DNA of 64,000 bases from Hyphomicrobiales bacterium (GCA_017305665.1 JAFKKH010000019.1:238628-302627); one strand, 5' to 3'. Shown: positions 17,622-26,790, counted from the stretch's first letter. Notes: a model not told the origin generated them from the letters alone. Made by a program: numbers and translations.

Positions 17622-18905
17622 ATGGCCTATTCGGCAACCGTTGACGGCCCGCTTCTGCCTTCGGGAATTGCGCCGGGCGTTGCCAAACTCCAGCACGCGC
17701 TGCTGTGGTTGGTCGGGGCCGGTGGCGCGATCGTTTTTGTCGAACCTAGCCCTTACGAGTTCGCGACCCTCGCGGCGATGATCGTATTCTTCGCGACCGG
17801 CCTGCGTATGCGGCTCGCGTTCGTTCCGTTGCTGATGATGCTGTTTCTCCTCAACATCGGCTACACCATCTGCTCGGCATACCTGATGGACAAGTCCGAG
17901 ATCGTGAACTGGGTCATGACGTCATGGTACATGACCGTGACGGTGATCTTCTTCGCGATGGTCTTCTCAGAGGATACGGAAGCACGGCTCGACCTGTTGC
18001 GGCGCGGACTGATTTTCGGCGCGGCGATCGCTTCGCTTGGCGGCATTGCCGGCTACTTTCATCTGGTGCCCGGCGAACACGAACTGCTGACGCTCTACGG
18101 CCGCGCGCGCGGCACCTTCAAGGATCCGAACGTGCTCTCGGCATTTCTGATCCTGCCGGCACTGTTCGTCCTGCAAAGCATCGTCACGGACCGCTTCGGG
18201 AAGGCTTTCCGCAGCGCGGTCTTGTTCGGCATCATCGGCCTTGCGGTGCTGTTGGCCTTTTCACGCGCCGCCTGGGGCCAGTTCGTCCTGACCTCGGTAT
18301 TCATGCTCGGCCTGATGTTCCTGACAAGCTCATCCACCAAGCAGCGATCGCGGCTGGTCACCACCGCCATCGCGGCGGTTGTCGTGCTGGCGCTGCTGCT
18401 CATCGTGCTGCTGTCGTTCGATTCGATCGATACCCTGTTCAAGCAGCGCGCGAGTTTCGAGCAGAGCTACGATGAAGGCCGGTTCGGCCGGTTTGGCCGC
18501 CATATCCTCGGTTTCCAGATGGCGCTCGATCTGCCGCTCGGCATCGGTCCGCTGCAGTTCACGCGGTTCTTTCCCGAGGACACTCACAATTCCTATCTGA
18601 ATGCCTTCATGTCTGGCGGGTGGATTTCAGGCATTTGCTATCCGGCCCTGATCTTCACCACCGTCGCCCTGGGCTTCAAATACATCTTCGTCCGCGTGCC
18701 CTGGCAGCGGATGTATCTCGCAATCTTTGCGGCCTTCCTCGGCACGGTCGGCGAGAGCTTCATTATCGACACCGACCACTGGCGCCACTTCTGGCTGATG
18801 CTCGGCGCGATGTGGGGCATGTTCGCCGCAACGCATCAGTATATGGCCGATACACAGGGAGGCAGGGCAAGCGTCGGCGCGGATCGCCTTACGCTTCGAT
18901 CCTGA
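17622..18905 (+). CDS. O-antigen ligase/polymerase-like membrane protein (Wzy/HfsC-type)
   Basis: A 427-residue protein with 10-11 membrane helices. A large periplasmic loop contains RASFEQSYDEGRFGRFGRHI and the WaaL/Wzy_C-like signature FPEDTHNSYLNAFMSGGWI, with the conserved His in DTHNSYL. It would polymerise lipid-linked repeat units at the periplasmic face. Its C-terminal 17 nt overlap the 3' end of the opposite-strand gene at 18889. It is last gene of the first polysaccharide block. Confidence 0.87.
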   Translation: MAYSATVDGPLLPSGIAPGVAKLQHALLWLVGAGGAIVFVEPSPYEFATLAAMIVFFATGLRMRLAFVPLLMMLFLLNIGYTICSAYLMDKSEIVNWVMTSWYMTVTVIFFAMVFSEDTEARLDLLRRGLIFGAAIASLGGIAGYFHLVPGEHELLTLYGRARGTFKDPNVLSAFLILPALFVLQSIVTDRFGKAFRSAVLFGIIGLAVLLAFSRAAWGQFVLTSVFMLGLMFLTSSSTKQRSRLVTTAIAAVVVLALLLIVLLSFDSIDTLFKQRASFEQSYDEGRFGRFGRHILGFQMALDLPLGIGPLQFTRFFPEDTHNSYLNAFMSGGWISGICYPALIFTTVALGFKYIFVRVPWQRMYLAIFAAFLGTVGESFIIDTDHWRHFWLMLGAMWGMFAATHQYMADTQGGRASVGADRLTLRS

Positions 18906-20067
18906 ACGTCATGCCGGCGTGTGCGACAAGCCGCTTGATCAGCGCATCCTTCATCGCAACACCCGGCGTCCAGATGCCGGCCGGCACATCCGGCGTGTCG
19001 CGCCGCAGGCAGATCGCGCACTCCGCGATCATTTTCGACGTCGCGCCATAACCGGGATCACGGTCGCCGGTGACAGCGGCCCTGATCTGACGGCCGTCCG
19101 GCGCGAAGCCCACGAACAGCAGATCGAAATGCCCGCTCTCGCGTTCTTCCTTCGACGGCCCCTCGCCCGGTTTCGGACCGCCCTGCGCGCCAAGCTTGTT
19201 GTTGCCGGCGACAATGGCCTTCGCGGTCGCTTCGCCGGTGTCCTTCGGGCCCGCAAGCATCATCTCGTCGTAGACGAACTCCTTGCCGTAGGGGAAGCCG
19301 AGCAGGAAATTCGATCGATGCACGTTGCGAGTGTTGATGTTCGCCATCACGAACGGCGCCACCCACATGTCGAGATCCTCGTCGAACAGCGGCTTGTTGC
19401 CCGGCGGCTGCTTCGGCCCCGTAAATCCCGGCGTCAGCACGAAGGGATCGCGCAACATCGGTATCAGGCTCGGATCGTTCGCCGCCGCGGCGAAAATCGC
19501 CTTCATGCTCGCGGCGGTGCCACCGGAAAACGTACCTTTCATCTTCCGCACGCGCCCCTTCATGCGCGCGACCGCCGATCCGAATTGCTTCCGTGCGGCT
19601 TCCTGAAGAAACCAGACGCCGAGCTCGAACGGCAGGGAATCGTAACCGCAGGAGAACACGATGCGCGCGCCGCTTTTGCGCGCCTCGGCTTCGTGAGCCT
19701 CGATCATCTGGCGCATCCATACCGGCTCGCCGCAGAGATCGAGATAGTCGGTGCCGGTGGCCGCGCAGGCCGCGACAAGATCGGTACCATAGAGTTGATA
19801 AGGTCCGACGGTGGTGAGCACCGACGCGGTGCGATCGACCATGGCTTTCAGCGACGCCGGATCGCTTGCGTCGGCGGCGATCAGCGGCAGGTCACGTGGC
19901 GCACCGATCGCGTCGCGTACCGAGGCGAGCTTGTCAAGGCTGCGTCCTGCCATCGCCCATTTGATATCGCTGCCGCGGTATTCCGCGGCCAGATATTCGG
20001 CGACAAGCTGGCCCGTGAACCCGCTTGCGCCATAGACAACGATATCGAATTCCGCCGCTGGCTTCAT
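18889..20067 (-). CDS. Saccharopine dehydrogenase-like / trans-acting enoyl reductase-like oxidoreductase
   Basis: A 392-residue NAD(P)-binding protein. The Rossmann loop VYGASGFTGQLVAEYLA is at the N-terminus; TVGPYQLYGTDLVAACAATG and YLDLCGEPVWMRQMI follow, characteristic of the saccharopine-dehydrogenase-like group that includes the mycobacterial trans-acting enoyl reductase. It lacks the polyketide context of that enzyme, so the substrate is open. The gene is convergent with the Wzy-like gene, overlapping by 17 nt, and is probably unrelated to polysaccharide synthesis. Confidence 0.88.
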   Translation of the reverse strand: MKPAAEFDIVVYGASGFTGQLVAEYLAAEYRGSDIKWAMAGRSLDKLASVRDAIGAPRDLPLIAADASDPASLKAMVDRTASVLTTVGPYQLYGTDLVAACAATGTDYLDLCGEPVWMRQMIEAHEAEARKSGARIVFSCGYDSLPFELGVWFLQEAARKQFGSAVARMKGRVRKMKGTFSGGTAASMKAIFAAAANDPSLIPMLRDPFVLTPGFTGPKQPPGNKPLFDEDLDMWVAPFVMANINTRNVHRSNFLLGFPYGKEFVYDEMMLAGPKDTGEATAKAIVAGNNKLGAQGGPKPGEGPSKEERESGHFDLLFVGFAPDGRQIRAAVTGDRDPGYGATSKMIAECAICLRRDTPDVPAGIWTPGVAMKDALIKRLVAHAGMTFRIEA

Positions 20068-20126
20068 CTCAGACTCCTCGAAAGTGCCTGCTTAGCCTGC
20101 CGGCGAAAGTCTGCCTACCCGAACAA

Positions 20127-20930
20127 TTATTTTTTTGCGTAGGACACGCCCATGCCCGCGCGTACGTCGCTCTGGATGCCGTACGGCGCAATCGGATAGC
20201 GCAAACCGTTCTTCGCCAGCGCCTTCATCCCGACGATGGCCTTGGCAAGATGCGCGGGCGACAGCGCCATCAGCATCTCCTCATCGGGCACGCCTCCGTA
20301 ACGACGCTCAGCAAAACATGGCAGCGACAGGCTCGGCTCGCCGGTCTTCAGCGCACGTCCCCAGGAATCCGCGCACGCCGTCTCGCCCACCACGCTCCAG
20401 TCGAACTTCTTGTAGCCGGTGTATTGCAGGCCGTTGATCAGGATGATCATCTGTCCGGGCGTTGCGTAGACGAGACAGATATCCGACGGATTGAGCCGTC
20501 CGCTTGCCAGCGGACTGACCGCCATCGCCTCGTACCGGCCGTAAGGCACCACGCACAGCGCTTCCTGCCGCGCCCGTGCATCGTCCGCCGTTCCGTGCCA
20601 GACCCCGACGTAGGATTCCCCGGCAAGCCACTTGTCGTCCTGCGGCGTCAGACCGATCACCGCGCGACACTGCGCGCCGACGAGATCGCTCGCCGTGATG
20701 CCAACGGTCCAACCCAACCGTGAGGCCATGCTGACGATCTGGTCGGTGGTGTGCACCGCGGTCGGGCGGCGGATTTTCGGGATCGCCTCCATCTCGGCGG
20801 CGGTCGCGAACATCTTCATGCCGATCACGGTGGTTTTGATCCGCAGCAGACTGTTGAGATCGTTCACGAGTGCGACAAGATCGATCGATTGCCGGCTCGC
20901 TGCGCCTTGCGATGTAACGTCTTGCTGCAT
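20127..20930 (-). CDS. DUF169 family protein
   Basis: A 267-residue cytosolic protein of the DUF169 type: the N-terminal pattern LNSLLRIKTTVIGMKMF, a Cys-containing stretch VGAQCRAVIGL, then VVPYGRYEAMAVSPLASGR and an internal hydrophobic strand QMIILINGLQYTGYKKF. The C-terminal third contains SLPCFAERRYGG with a conserved Cys. No reaction is established for the family. The start at 20930 (MQQDVTSQGAAS) is preferred to 20966. It is divergent from the acetamidase gene with a 142-nt spacer. Confidence 0.82.
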   Translation of the reverse strand: MQQDVTSQGAASRQSIDLVALVNDLNSLLRIKTTVIGMKMFATAAEMEAIPKIRRPTAVHTTDQIVSMASRLGWTVGITASDLVGAQCRAVIGLTPQDDKWLAGESYVGVWHGTADDARARQEALCVVPYGRYEAMAVSPLASGRLNPSDICLVYATPGQMIILINGLQYTGYKKFDWSVVGETACADSWGRALKTGEPSLSLPCFAERRYGGVPDEEMLMALSPAHLAKAIVGMKALAKNGLRYPIAPYGIQSDVRAGMGVSYAKK

Positions 20931-21072
20931 GTCTGTCCTCCAAATGCCACCGCTACTTGAAAACATTCTAACCGCATTGCACGTTGGCTGCGAGCCCAGA
21001 ACGCTTCGCGTGGTTCACCGATCTCGCTTCGCGAGACACACGGGATCGGCCAGAGTAACCGTCGACAACGAC

Positions 21073-22026
21073 ATGAGCAGCCCCATGACGCATCATCACC
21101 TCCACGCCAGTTCGGAAACCTGTCACTGGGGTTTTTTCGAAGCCCGGCTTAAGCCCATCCTGACCGTCAAGAGCGGCGACGAGATCACGGTCGACACGAT
21201 CAGCGGCGGGCCGGAGATGCTGCCGGACAAGAGCCGTTTCCACATTCCACCTGAAATGGCCGAGGTGCACGCGCGCAACGAACGGATGCTGCCGGGTCAC
21301 ATTCTCACCGGTCCGATCGCGGTGGAAGGCGCCGAACCAGGTGACACGCTGGAAGTCGAAATCCTGGACATCAAGCTGCGGCAGGACTGGGGCTGGAACA
21401 TGATCAAACCACTGGCCGGCACCCTGCCCGACGATTTTCATGAAACACGGCTTCTCAACATTCCTCTCGACCAGAAGCGCATGGTCGGACGGATGCCATG
21501 GGGCCTCGATCTGCCGCTCAAGCCGTTCTTCGGTGTCATGGGCGTGGCGCCGCCACCGGCCTGGGGCCGCATCTCTTCGCTGATCCCGCGCGCCATGGGC
21601 GGCAATCTCGACAACAAGGAACTGATCCCAGGCGCAAAACTATATCTGCCGGTATTCGTTCCCGGCGCGCTGTTTTCCTGTGGCGATGGCCACGGCGTGC
21701 AGGGCGACGGCGAAGTATGCGTTACCGCCATCGAGACCGCTTTGCAGGGCCGTTTCAGGCTGACGCTGCGTAAGGACATCCGGCTCGACGGTCCGCGCGC
21801 GGAAACGCCATCGCACTACATCACCATGGCGATGGATCCCGACCTCGACCAGTGTGTGGTGAAAGCGTTGCGCAATATGATCGTGCTGCTCGGCGAACTG
21901 CGAAACCTGTCACGCGAGGACGCCTATACGCTGTGCAGCCTCGCCGCGGACCTTCGCGTGACGCAAACCGTCAATGGGTCAAAGGGCATCCACTGCATGA
22001 TCGAGAAGGCGATCGTGCACGGCTGA
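21073..22026 (+). CDS. Acetamidase/formamidase family protein
   Basis: A 317-residue FmdA/AmdA-type amidohydrolase, expected to release ammonia from formamide or short amides. The family pattern is clear: CHWGFFEARLKPILTVKSGD, then GHILTGPIAVEGAEPGDTLE, and the metal-site region PGALFSCGDGHGVQGDGEVC with its conserved Cys, Asp and His residues. It ends with DLRVTQTVNGSKGIHCMI. The ATG at 21073 is chosen because the frame upstream overlaps the divergent DUF169 gene; an ATG at 21085 is also possible. Confidence 0.93.
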   Translation: MSSPMTHHHLHASSETCHWGFFEARLKPILTVKSGDEITVDTISGGPEMLPDKSRFHIPPEMAEVHARNERMLPGHILTGPIAVEGAEPGDTLEVEILDIKLRQDWGWNMIKPLAGTLPDDFHETRLLNIPLDQKRMVGRMPWGLDLPLKPFFGVMGVAPPPAWGRISSLIPRAMGGNLDNKELIPGAKLYLPVFVPGALFSCGDGHGVQGDGEVCVTAIETALQGRFRLTLRKDIRLDGPRAETPSHYITMAMDPDLDQCVVKALRNMIVLLGELRNLSREDAYTLCSLAADLRVTQTVNGSKGIHCMIEKAIVHG

Positions 22027-22038
22027 AGCTGTGCCCGA

Positions 22039-22446
22039 TCATCGCGGCGGCAGCTTCTCGAATGTCGGCAGGTCATCTGGAATGTGGTGGAAGGTTTGCC
22101 TGTCCTCGGTAAAGATCGCCATCTTGGGCCCCCCGAACTGGCCTGGATCGTCGAGCGTGCCGATCTTCAGGACCACCGCCGGCAGTCCCGGCCGCAATGT
22201 GACCATGTGGGTTCCGCATTCGGCGCAGAACTCGCGCGTGACCGCATTTTCCAGATCGGCCCGTTTGAATTGCTTCGGCTTGCCCTTGGTATAGCGAAAT
22301 CCATCCGGCGGCATCAGCATGAACATGTTCGGCGCACCGCCCGAGATATGCTGGCAGGCGCGGCAATGACATTGCGCCTTGAGCATCGGCGTGCCCTCGG
22401 CAACATAACGCACCGCCCCGCAATAGCATCCACCCTCTAACGTCAT
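22039..22446 (-). CDS. GFA family (glutathione-dependent formaldehyde-activating-like) zinc protein
   Basis: A 135-residue Mss4-fold protein. Zinc-binding cysteines are visible as GGCYCGAVRY at the N-terminus, QCHCRACQHISGG at about 25-37, and CAECGTHMV near 95. The family name comes from S-hydroxymethylglutathione formation, but most members have no proven activity. It is convergent with the acetamidase gene (12-nt gap) and lies on the same strand as, and 41 nt after, the SDR gene. Confidence 0.92.
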   Translation of the reverse strand: MTLEGGCYCGAVRYVAEGTPMLKAQCHCRACQHISGGAPNMFMLMPPDGFRYTKGKPKQFKRADLENAVTREFCAECGTHMVTLRPGLPAVVLKIGTLDDPGQFGGPKMAIFTEDRQTFHHIPDDLPTFEKLPPR

Positions 22447-22487
22447 CGCCGTCTCCTGACTTCACCAGTTTAAAAAACAGACGGGCG

Positions 22488-23456
22488 TCAGCCCAACCGC
22501 CAGCCAGCCTCCTCCGCAAAGCTCTTGTAGAACTCGGGCTCGTAGGCCCGTTCCGGCGTCTTCCGGACGCGCTCGTCAAGCTTATGCGCGTCATCGCCGA
22601 CCAGGATACGCCAGCGTTCAGCCTTGACGCCATCGAGGATGACTTTGGCCGCCGCGGCCGCGGTCATCGGCGCCTCGTCGCGGAATGTCCGGGCGCGATC
22701 CAGCGCAATGGTCTGAATGTCCTCGTCGGACATGGCCGCGGCGTCGACTCCCATTCCTTTCAGGCGCTGGCGTGCCTGCTCGATCTCGTTCGGATTGAGC
22801 CGATCGGACTCGGTCCCAGCCTGAATCTTCCTTGAGTTGGACACGATGGACGTACCGATGTGGCCCGGCATCACCACCGAGCACTTAATATGCGGCGCGT
22901 TCAGCCTGAGATCGTTCATCAGCGCTTCGGTAAAGCCCTTCACGGCGAACTTGGCGGCGCTGTAGGCGGTATGCGACACGCCGAGTCCCACCGACGCCCA
23001 GAAGCCATTGACGCTGGAGGTATTGATGATGTGCGCCGCATCGGCCTTCTGCAGCATCGGCAGAAAGGTCCGCGTCCCCAGATAGACGCCACCCCAGCAG
23101 ATGTTGAACGTTCGCTCCCATTGCTCGCGGGTGTTGGTAAACAGGCTGCCGCCCCCACCGATTCCAGCATTGTTGAACAGCAGATGGATCTTGTCGGTAG
23201 CCTGCTGATCCGCCACCTCGTCGCGAAAGCGCAGCAATTGCGTCTCATCGGATACGTCGGCCAGATGGGTGGTGACACGCAGCCCCTGGGGCAGCTTTTC
23301 CGCTTCGCACAGCCGTTTGGTCTCCGCCATTTCGTGCTTGGAGACGTCGCACATCGCGACATTGCATCCTTCCGCCACCAACTGCCGCACCAACTCGCGG
23401 CCCATACCCGTCCCGCCCCCGGTGACGACGGCGATCTTGCCAGCAAAGTCCTTCAT
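22488..23456 (-). CDS. Short-chain dehydrogenase/reductase (SDR)
   Basis: A 322-residue NAD(P)-dependent oxidoreductase. It has the classical cofactor motif TGGGTGMG near residue 12, NNAG near 95, and the catalytic Ser and YSAAK in TSSVNGFWAS and HTAYSAAKFAVKGF. The C-terminal extension (about 60 residues after the core) is longer than in basic SDRs. The ATG at 23456 (MKDFAGKIAVV) is preferred to the upstream in-frame 23570. The first ~100 codons and about 110 bp upstream recur, degraded, at 25735-26130, so the gene was duplicated and the second copy died. Confidence 0.93.
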   Translation of the reverse strand: MKDFAGKIAVVTGGGTGMGRELVRQLVAEGCNVAMCDVSKHEMAETKRLCEAEKLPQGLRVTTHLADVSDETQLLRFRDEVADQQATDKIHLLFNNAGIGGGGSLFTNTREQWERTFNICWGGVYLGTRTFLPMLQKADAAHIINTSSVNGFWASVGLGVSHTAYSAAKFAVKGFTEALMNDLRLNAPHIKCSVVMPGHIGTSIVSNSRKIQAGTESDRLNPNEIEQARQRLKGMGVDAAAMSDEDIQTIALDRARTFRDEAPMTAAAAAKVILDGVKAERWRILVGDDAHKLDERVRKTPERAYEPEFYKSFAEEAGWRLG

Positions 23457-23787
23457 CGCGCGTCCTTCTACTTGCGTGATATTGTTGACTAAAATTGGAT
23501 TCGTTTTGCCAATCACGCCGATGATCAGGATCTGCCAAGAAGATGCAGGAATTAATTCCTTACCGCGCAACCTAATAACAGAGTACCCGCCTGCGGCATG
23601 CGCGAAGTAAAGTCAAACCATTTTGGTGCTGCTCGTGATCAACTCATTGAGGCTCAGCTCGGGGATCTTACCGCGGAGCGTAGCCTATGCCGGCCATCGC
23701 GATACACGTGCCGACCCACCTTCAAGGCTGGTCTGCTAGAATAATTTCATGTTTGTATCCGCAACAGACCCAACGCCAAAACCACGA
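23457..23787. other. Spacer upstream of the SDR gene; conserved promoter-proximal segment
   Basis: No gene is visible. The first ~110 bp (23457-23570) is matched block by block in the decayed SDR copy (ggattcgttttgccaa, gatcaggatctgccaaga, gaattaattcctt), so it was duplicated with the gene and probably contains its promoter and leader. The rest, up to the 3' end of manC, shows nothing I can name. Confidence 0.5.
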
Positions 23788-25206
23788 TCAAGACCGCCGA
23801 TAATCGTCCTCGATCCGGATAATGTCGTCCTCACCGAGGTAACTACCGGTCTGGACCTCGATCAGTTCAAGAGCGATTTTGCCCGGATTCTCTAACCGAT
23901 GTACGGCGCCCATCGGGATATAGATCGATTCGTTCTCGTGTACGGTCCTCACCATCTCGTTCACAGTCACCGCGGCCGTACCGCGGACCACAATCCAGTG
24001 CTCCGCCCGATGGTGGTGCTTCTGTAGCGAAAGCCGTCCTCCTGACTTCACTGTAATACGCTTGACCTGATGGCGATCACCGTTGTCGACCGATTGGTAG
24101 CTTCCCCAGGGACGATGTACCCTTGGATAATCTTCGGTAACGTTCGGCGCGATTATCTTGATTTTTGCGATCAGGCGCTTCAACCCGTCGCCATCATGCC
24201 GACGCGAGACGAGGACAGCATCTGGTGTCACCGCCACAATGAGATCATCCACTCCTTCAAGCGCAACAAGAGGTCCCTCGGTGGTGATATTGCAGTTGTG
24301 GGCGTTTTCGAAGAGAGCTGCGCCGCGTGCGGCATTGCCATCCGCATCCTTTTCGGCCAGCTCCCAGACCGCATGCCAAGAACCGATGTCTGACCAGCCG
24401 CAGGACACGGCAATGACCGCAGCGTGCGCTGTCTTTTCCATGACCGCATAATCAATCGAGATCGACTTTGCAGCTTCAAAGGCCTTGGGCTCCAGGGTAA
24501 TAAACTCGAGGTCGCGCCCGGCGTGTGTAACGGCCTCAGAAATAGCCTGTACGCTCGCGGCGTCGGCCCTGCGATATTCATCGAGCAGCAAGGAAGCTGG
24601 AAACATGAAGTTGCCGCTGTTCCAAAGATAGCCGGACTTGAGATAGTCCATCGCGGTTTGCACATCAGGCTTTTCCACGAACCCCACCACTTGACGGACA
24701 TCACCCCGGATGATTTGACCAGGATTGATGTAACCGTACCCAGTTGCTGGCCGCTCCGGAGCGATGCCAAAGGTGATAATCCGCCCTTCCCTTGCAATCG
24801 GAAGACCCTGACGGCAGGCTGCAACAAAGGCCTCGTTGTCCAGCACCGCATGATCAGCGGCAAGCGCAAGCACGACCGCGTCGCGGTCGCGATGTTGTGC
24901 AAAAACAGCCCCAGCAGCGATGGCGGGCCCCGAGTCGCGCCGGAACGGCTCAAGAACAACGTCCGCCTCAACGCCAATTTCGGTCAATTGCTCCAGCACC
25001 ACGAAACGATAGGCCGCGTTGGTAATCACAATCGGACGATCAAACAAAGTGCCGTCCGAAACACGTTTGACCGTGTTCTGGAAGGTTGAGAACACACCAA
25101 ACAGTGGCAAGAACTGCTTGGGCCTCGCCTCGCGTGAAGCCGGCCACAAGCGCGTGCCAGCTCCGCCACATACAATCAATGGAATAATGCGCACGCCATT
25201 CCTCAT
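23788..25206 (-). CDS. manC: Mannose-1-phosphate guanylyltransferase / mannose-6-phosphate isomerase (type II PMI)
   Basis: Bifunctional cytosolic enzyme supplying GDP-mannose. From the ATG at 25206 it has 472 residues, the normal length. The nucleotidyltransferase signature is GGAGTRLWPASREARPKQF at 14-32, followed by the product-binding GYGYINPG. The C-terminal cupin (about 110 residues) has the isomerase metal site LSLQKHHHRAEHWIVVRG and the ending region YIPMGAVHRLENPGKIALEL. An in-frame ATG at 25236 would add ten residues. It probably serves the mannose-type transferases of the second polysaccharide locus. Confidence 0.95.
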   Translation of the reverse strand: MRNGVRIIPLIVCGGAGTRLWPASREARPKQFLPLFGVFSTFQNTVKRVSDGTLFDRPIVITNAAYRFVVLEQLTEIGVEADVVLEPFRRDSGPAIAAGAVFAQHRDRDAVVLALAADHAVLDNEAFVAACRQGLPIAREGRIITFGIAPERPATGYGYINPGQIIRGDVRQVVGFVEKPDVQTAMDYLKSGYLWNSGNFMFPASLLLDEYRRADAASVQAISEAVTHAGRDLEFITLEPKAFEAAKSISIDYAVMEKTAHAAVIAVSCGWSDIGSWHAVWELAEKDADGNAARGAALFENAHNCNITTEGPLVALEGVDDLIVAVTPDAVLVSRRHDGDGLKRLIAKIKIIAPNVTEDYPRVHRPWGSYQSVDNGDRHQVKRITVKSGGRLSLQKHHHRAEHWIVVRGTAAVTVNEMVRTVHENESIYIPMGAVHRLENPGKIALELIEVQTGSYLGEDDIIRIEDDYRRS

Positions 25207-25734
25207 CTCAAATATTGAACGAAAATCATCCTCCACAAAGCCTCAGTCCCGCAATTTTGTTTCCGAAGTCGAGCCTTGGTTAGTCAAAATGCCGAGCCGG
25301 CGAAATTAGGCCGTTCGTTTGATACCATGTCATCGACATGGACAAAATCAGGCGCATGTTGCCATGGTTAAGTGCCTGATCGGCATCCATTAACCTTTCA
25401 ATAATCTGACGTTGCGCGCACGGACTGTTTGTGCTGCCGTGTGCTAGGTCGGACAAGACCCTGACCGCAGTGATCCGCTCGCCGTTCGCGCGCGAGGAGA
25501 CGCGGACCTTCCGAAACGAGCCGCTGGCGAGCGGGCGTGAAATTGCCAGAACAACGCTTAGTCAGCAGGAGAGCGCGATCCTGCTGACCACCCGGATCGA
25601 CGCCAGCTTGATCTGCCTACCACTTGCTGGTCCATGCGTCAGAGTGGATATTCCCAGACTGGTGGTTCGCAGGACGGGTGATGAGCGAGCGTTGCCGCGT
25701 GAATCGCTGCCACCTCCCCATGGAACGAGAGCCC
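25207..25734. other. Gene-poor spacer left of the SDR pseudogene
   Basis: An open frame on the plus strand (25431-25784) runs through here, but its composition and lack of any motif argue against a real product, and its 3' end overlaps decayed SDR sequence. A helix-turn pattern such as IRSPFAREETRTFRN hints at a fragment of something older. I cannot identify it. Confidence 0.3.
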
Positions 25735-26021
25735 GATGCAGCAAGTTGTTGAGCAGCAGGTGGATGCGGTCCACGCTCTGTTGATCGGTGATTTCGTCGC
25801 GAAACCGAAGCATTTTGGATTCGACGGCATCAGCTAGATGCGTGGTGACTAGATGCGTGGTGATCCGTAGGCCCGGTGGCAGGGCTCCTTCTCGCAGAGA
25901 CGTTTTGTTTCGGCCATCCCTAGCTAGTGCGGACACGTCGCACATCGCCACGTTACAGCCAGCGCCACATACATGTTCCACCACCGGTAATGATGGCGAT
26001 CTTGTCGACAAAATCCTTCAT
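25735..26021 (-). pseudogene. Decayed 5' fragment of a duplicated SDR gene
   Basis: Reading the minus strand from the ATG at 26021 gives MKDFVDKIAIITGGGTCMW and then a frameshift. In the next frame it resumes AGCNVAMCDVS, RITTHLVTTHLA, MLRFRDEITDQQSVDRIHLL and NN. These match, in order, the intact SDR at 22488-23456 (MKDFAGKIAVVTGGGTGMG, EGCNVAMCDVS, RVTTHLA, LLRFRDEVADQQATDKIHLLFNN). Homology stops near codon 95 of the parent. There are at least two frameshifts, a deletion between the glycine motif and AGCNVA, and a 15-bp internal duplication. Confidence 0.88.
25834..25863. repeat. Perfect 15-bp tandem duplication inside the SDR pseudogene
   Basis: The unit ctagatgcgtggtga occurs twice without a gap (25834-25848 and 25849-25863). 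Translated on the minus strand it duplicates the peptide TTHLV relative to the intact parent, which has a single TTHLA. Confidence 0.93.
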
Positions 26022-26130
26022 CACATCTCCATCTAATTAACTGACATAATTGACTTAAACTGGCTTCGTTTTGCCAAATCGCGCCCCGCGGTCAGGATCT
26101 GCCAAGAGAATCCAAAGAATTAATTCCTTG
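26022..26130 (-). repeat. Duplicated upstream region of the SDR gene
   Basis: Blocks ggcttcgttttgccaa, gtcaggatctgccaagaga and aaagaattaattccttgcc line up with 23490-23565 in the same order and spacing. The region was copied together with the SDR 5' end and kept more faithfully than the coding part. Confidence 0.85.
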
Positions 26131-26236
26131 CCTCATTCGATGCCGCCGCGACCTTATTCGCGTCTCTAAATCGATTTGAAACTGCGCCTTTCTGCGAAAT
26201 CCGGAAACTCATCGAATAAAACAGCCGCTAGCGAAA

Positions 26237-26518
26237 TCACGTTTTTTGGTCAGAAAGCTGAAACTGAACCTGTTTTTCGGCGATACAACCTGAAAGGGCG
26301 GCATCGCAAAGCTGACGATCCGCTTTCCCATATTTTATGCCCTGAACGACCCAGTTCGACTCCTGAGTCGAGGACGGAACAACCCGTGATAGAATGACCG
26401 TTATGAAATCCGAACAGGCCGGGCTGCTCTCTCGGACGGTATTCGCAATCGTCTTCTCGAGCTCCGCGCGAGATATCGCCACGCGTTCCTTGTTTCGGTC
26501 TCTATTTTTCCATTTCAT
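26237..26518 (-). CDS. Small conserved-looking hypothetical protein
   Basis: A 93-residue hydrophilic protein from the ATG at 26518 (MKWKNRDRNKERVAISRAEL). An Arg/Lys-rich start is followed by an amphipathic helix AELEKTIANTVRESSPACSD, then strand-like ITVILSRVVP and NWVVQGIKYGKADRQLCDAA. It resembles a family of short Bradyrhizobium hypotheticals of the same architecture (recollection only). Upstream on the minus strand is a purine-rich aaaagaagaat. No function is known, and nothing ties it to polysaccharide synthesis. Confidence 0.6.
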   Translation of the reverse strand: MKWKNRDRNKERVAISRAELEKTIANTVRESSPACSDFITVILSRVVPSSTQESNWVVQGIKYGKADRQLCDAALSGCIAEKQVQFQLSDQKT

Positions 26519-26790
26519 GATATTCTTCTTTTCGCGCGGGCCCTTTGCGGATGTCGGTCGTCTCTTGCCAGACATATCTGTTGCCTGCCCCAAGTCATTG
26601 GCAATCAAAACTAATTCAGCGAAGCCTCAAAACGAAAACCAACCGCGAGCACATCGAGCGTAAAGCCTCAGGTCAACGCGTCGCGTAACCGCTGCGTAGC
26701 AATTTTTCTCACATGCGACCACAATTGGAACAGAGGCCTGACTGACTTGTCGGATCGCTTGATGGCATATCGATGGGCAAGGGGCGCGCT

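Noticed and set aside
20632-21072. 147-codon N-terminal extension of the acetamidase
   Set aside because: Lies opposite the DUF169 gene and through the divergent promoter; family homology begins after the ATG at 21073.
25431-25784. 117-codon plus-strand frame beside the SDR pseudogene
   Set aside because: No ribosome site, no motif, and its last third is antisense to decayed SDR sequence.
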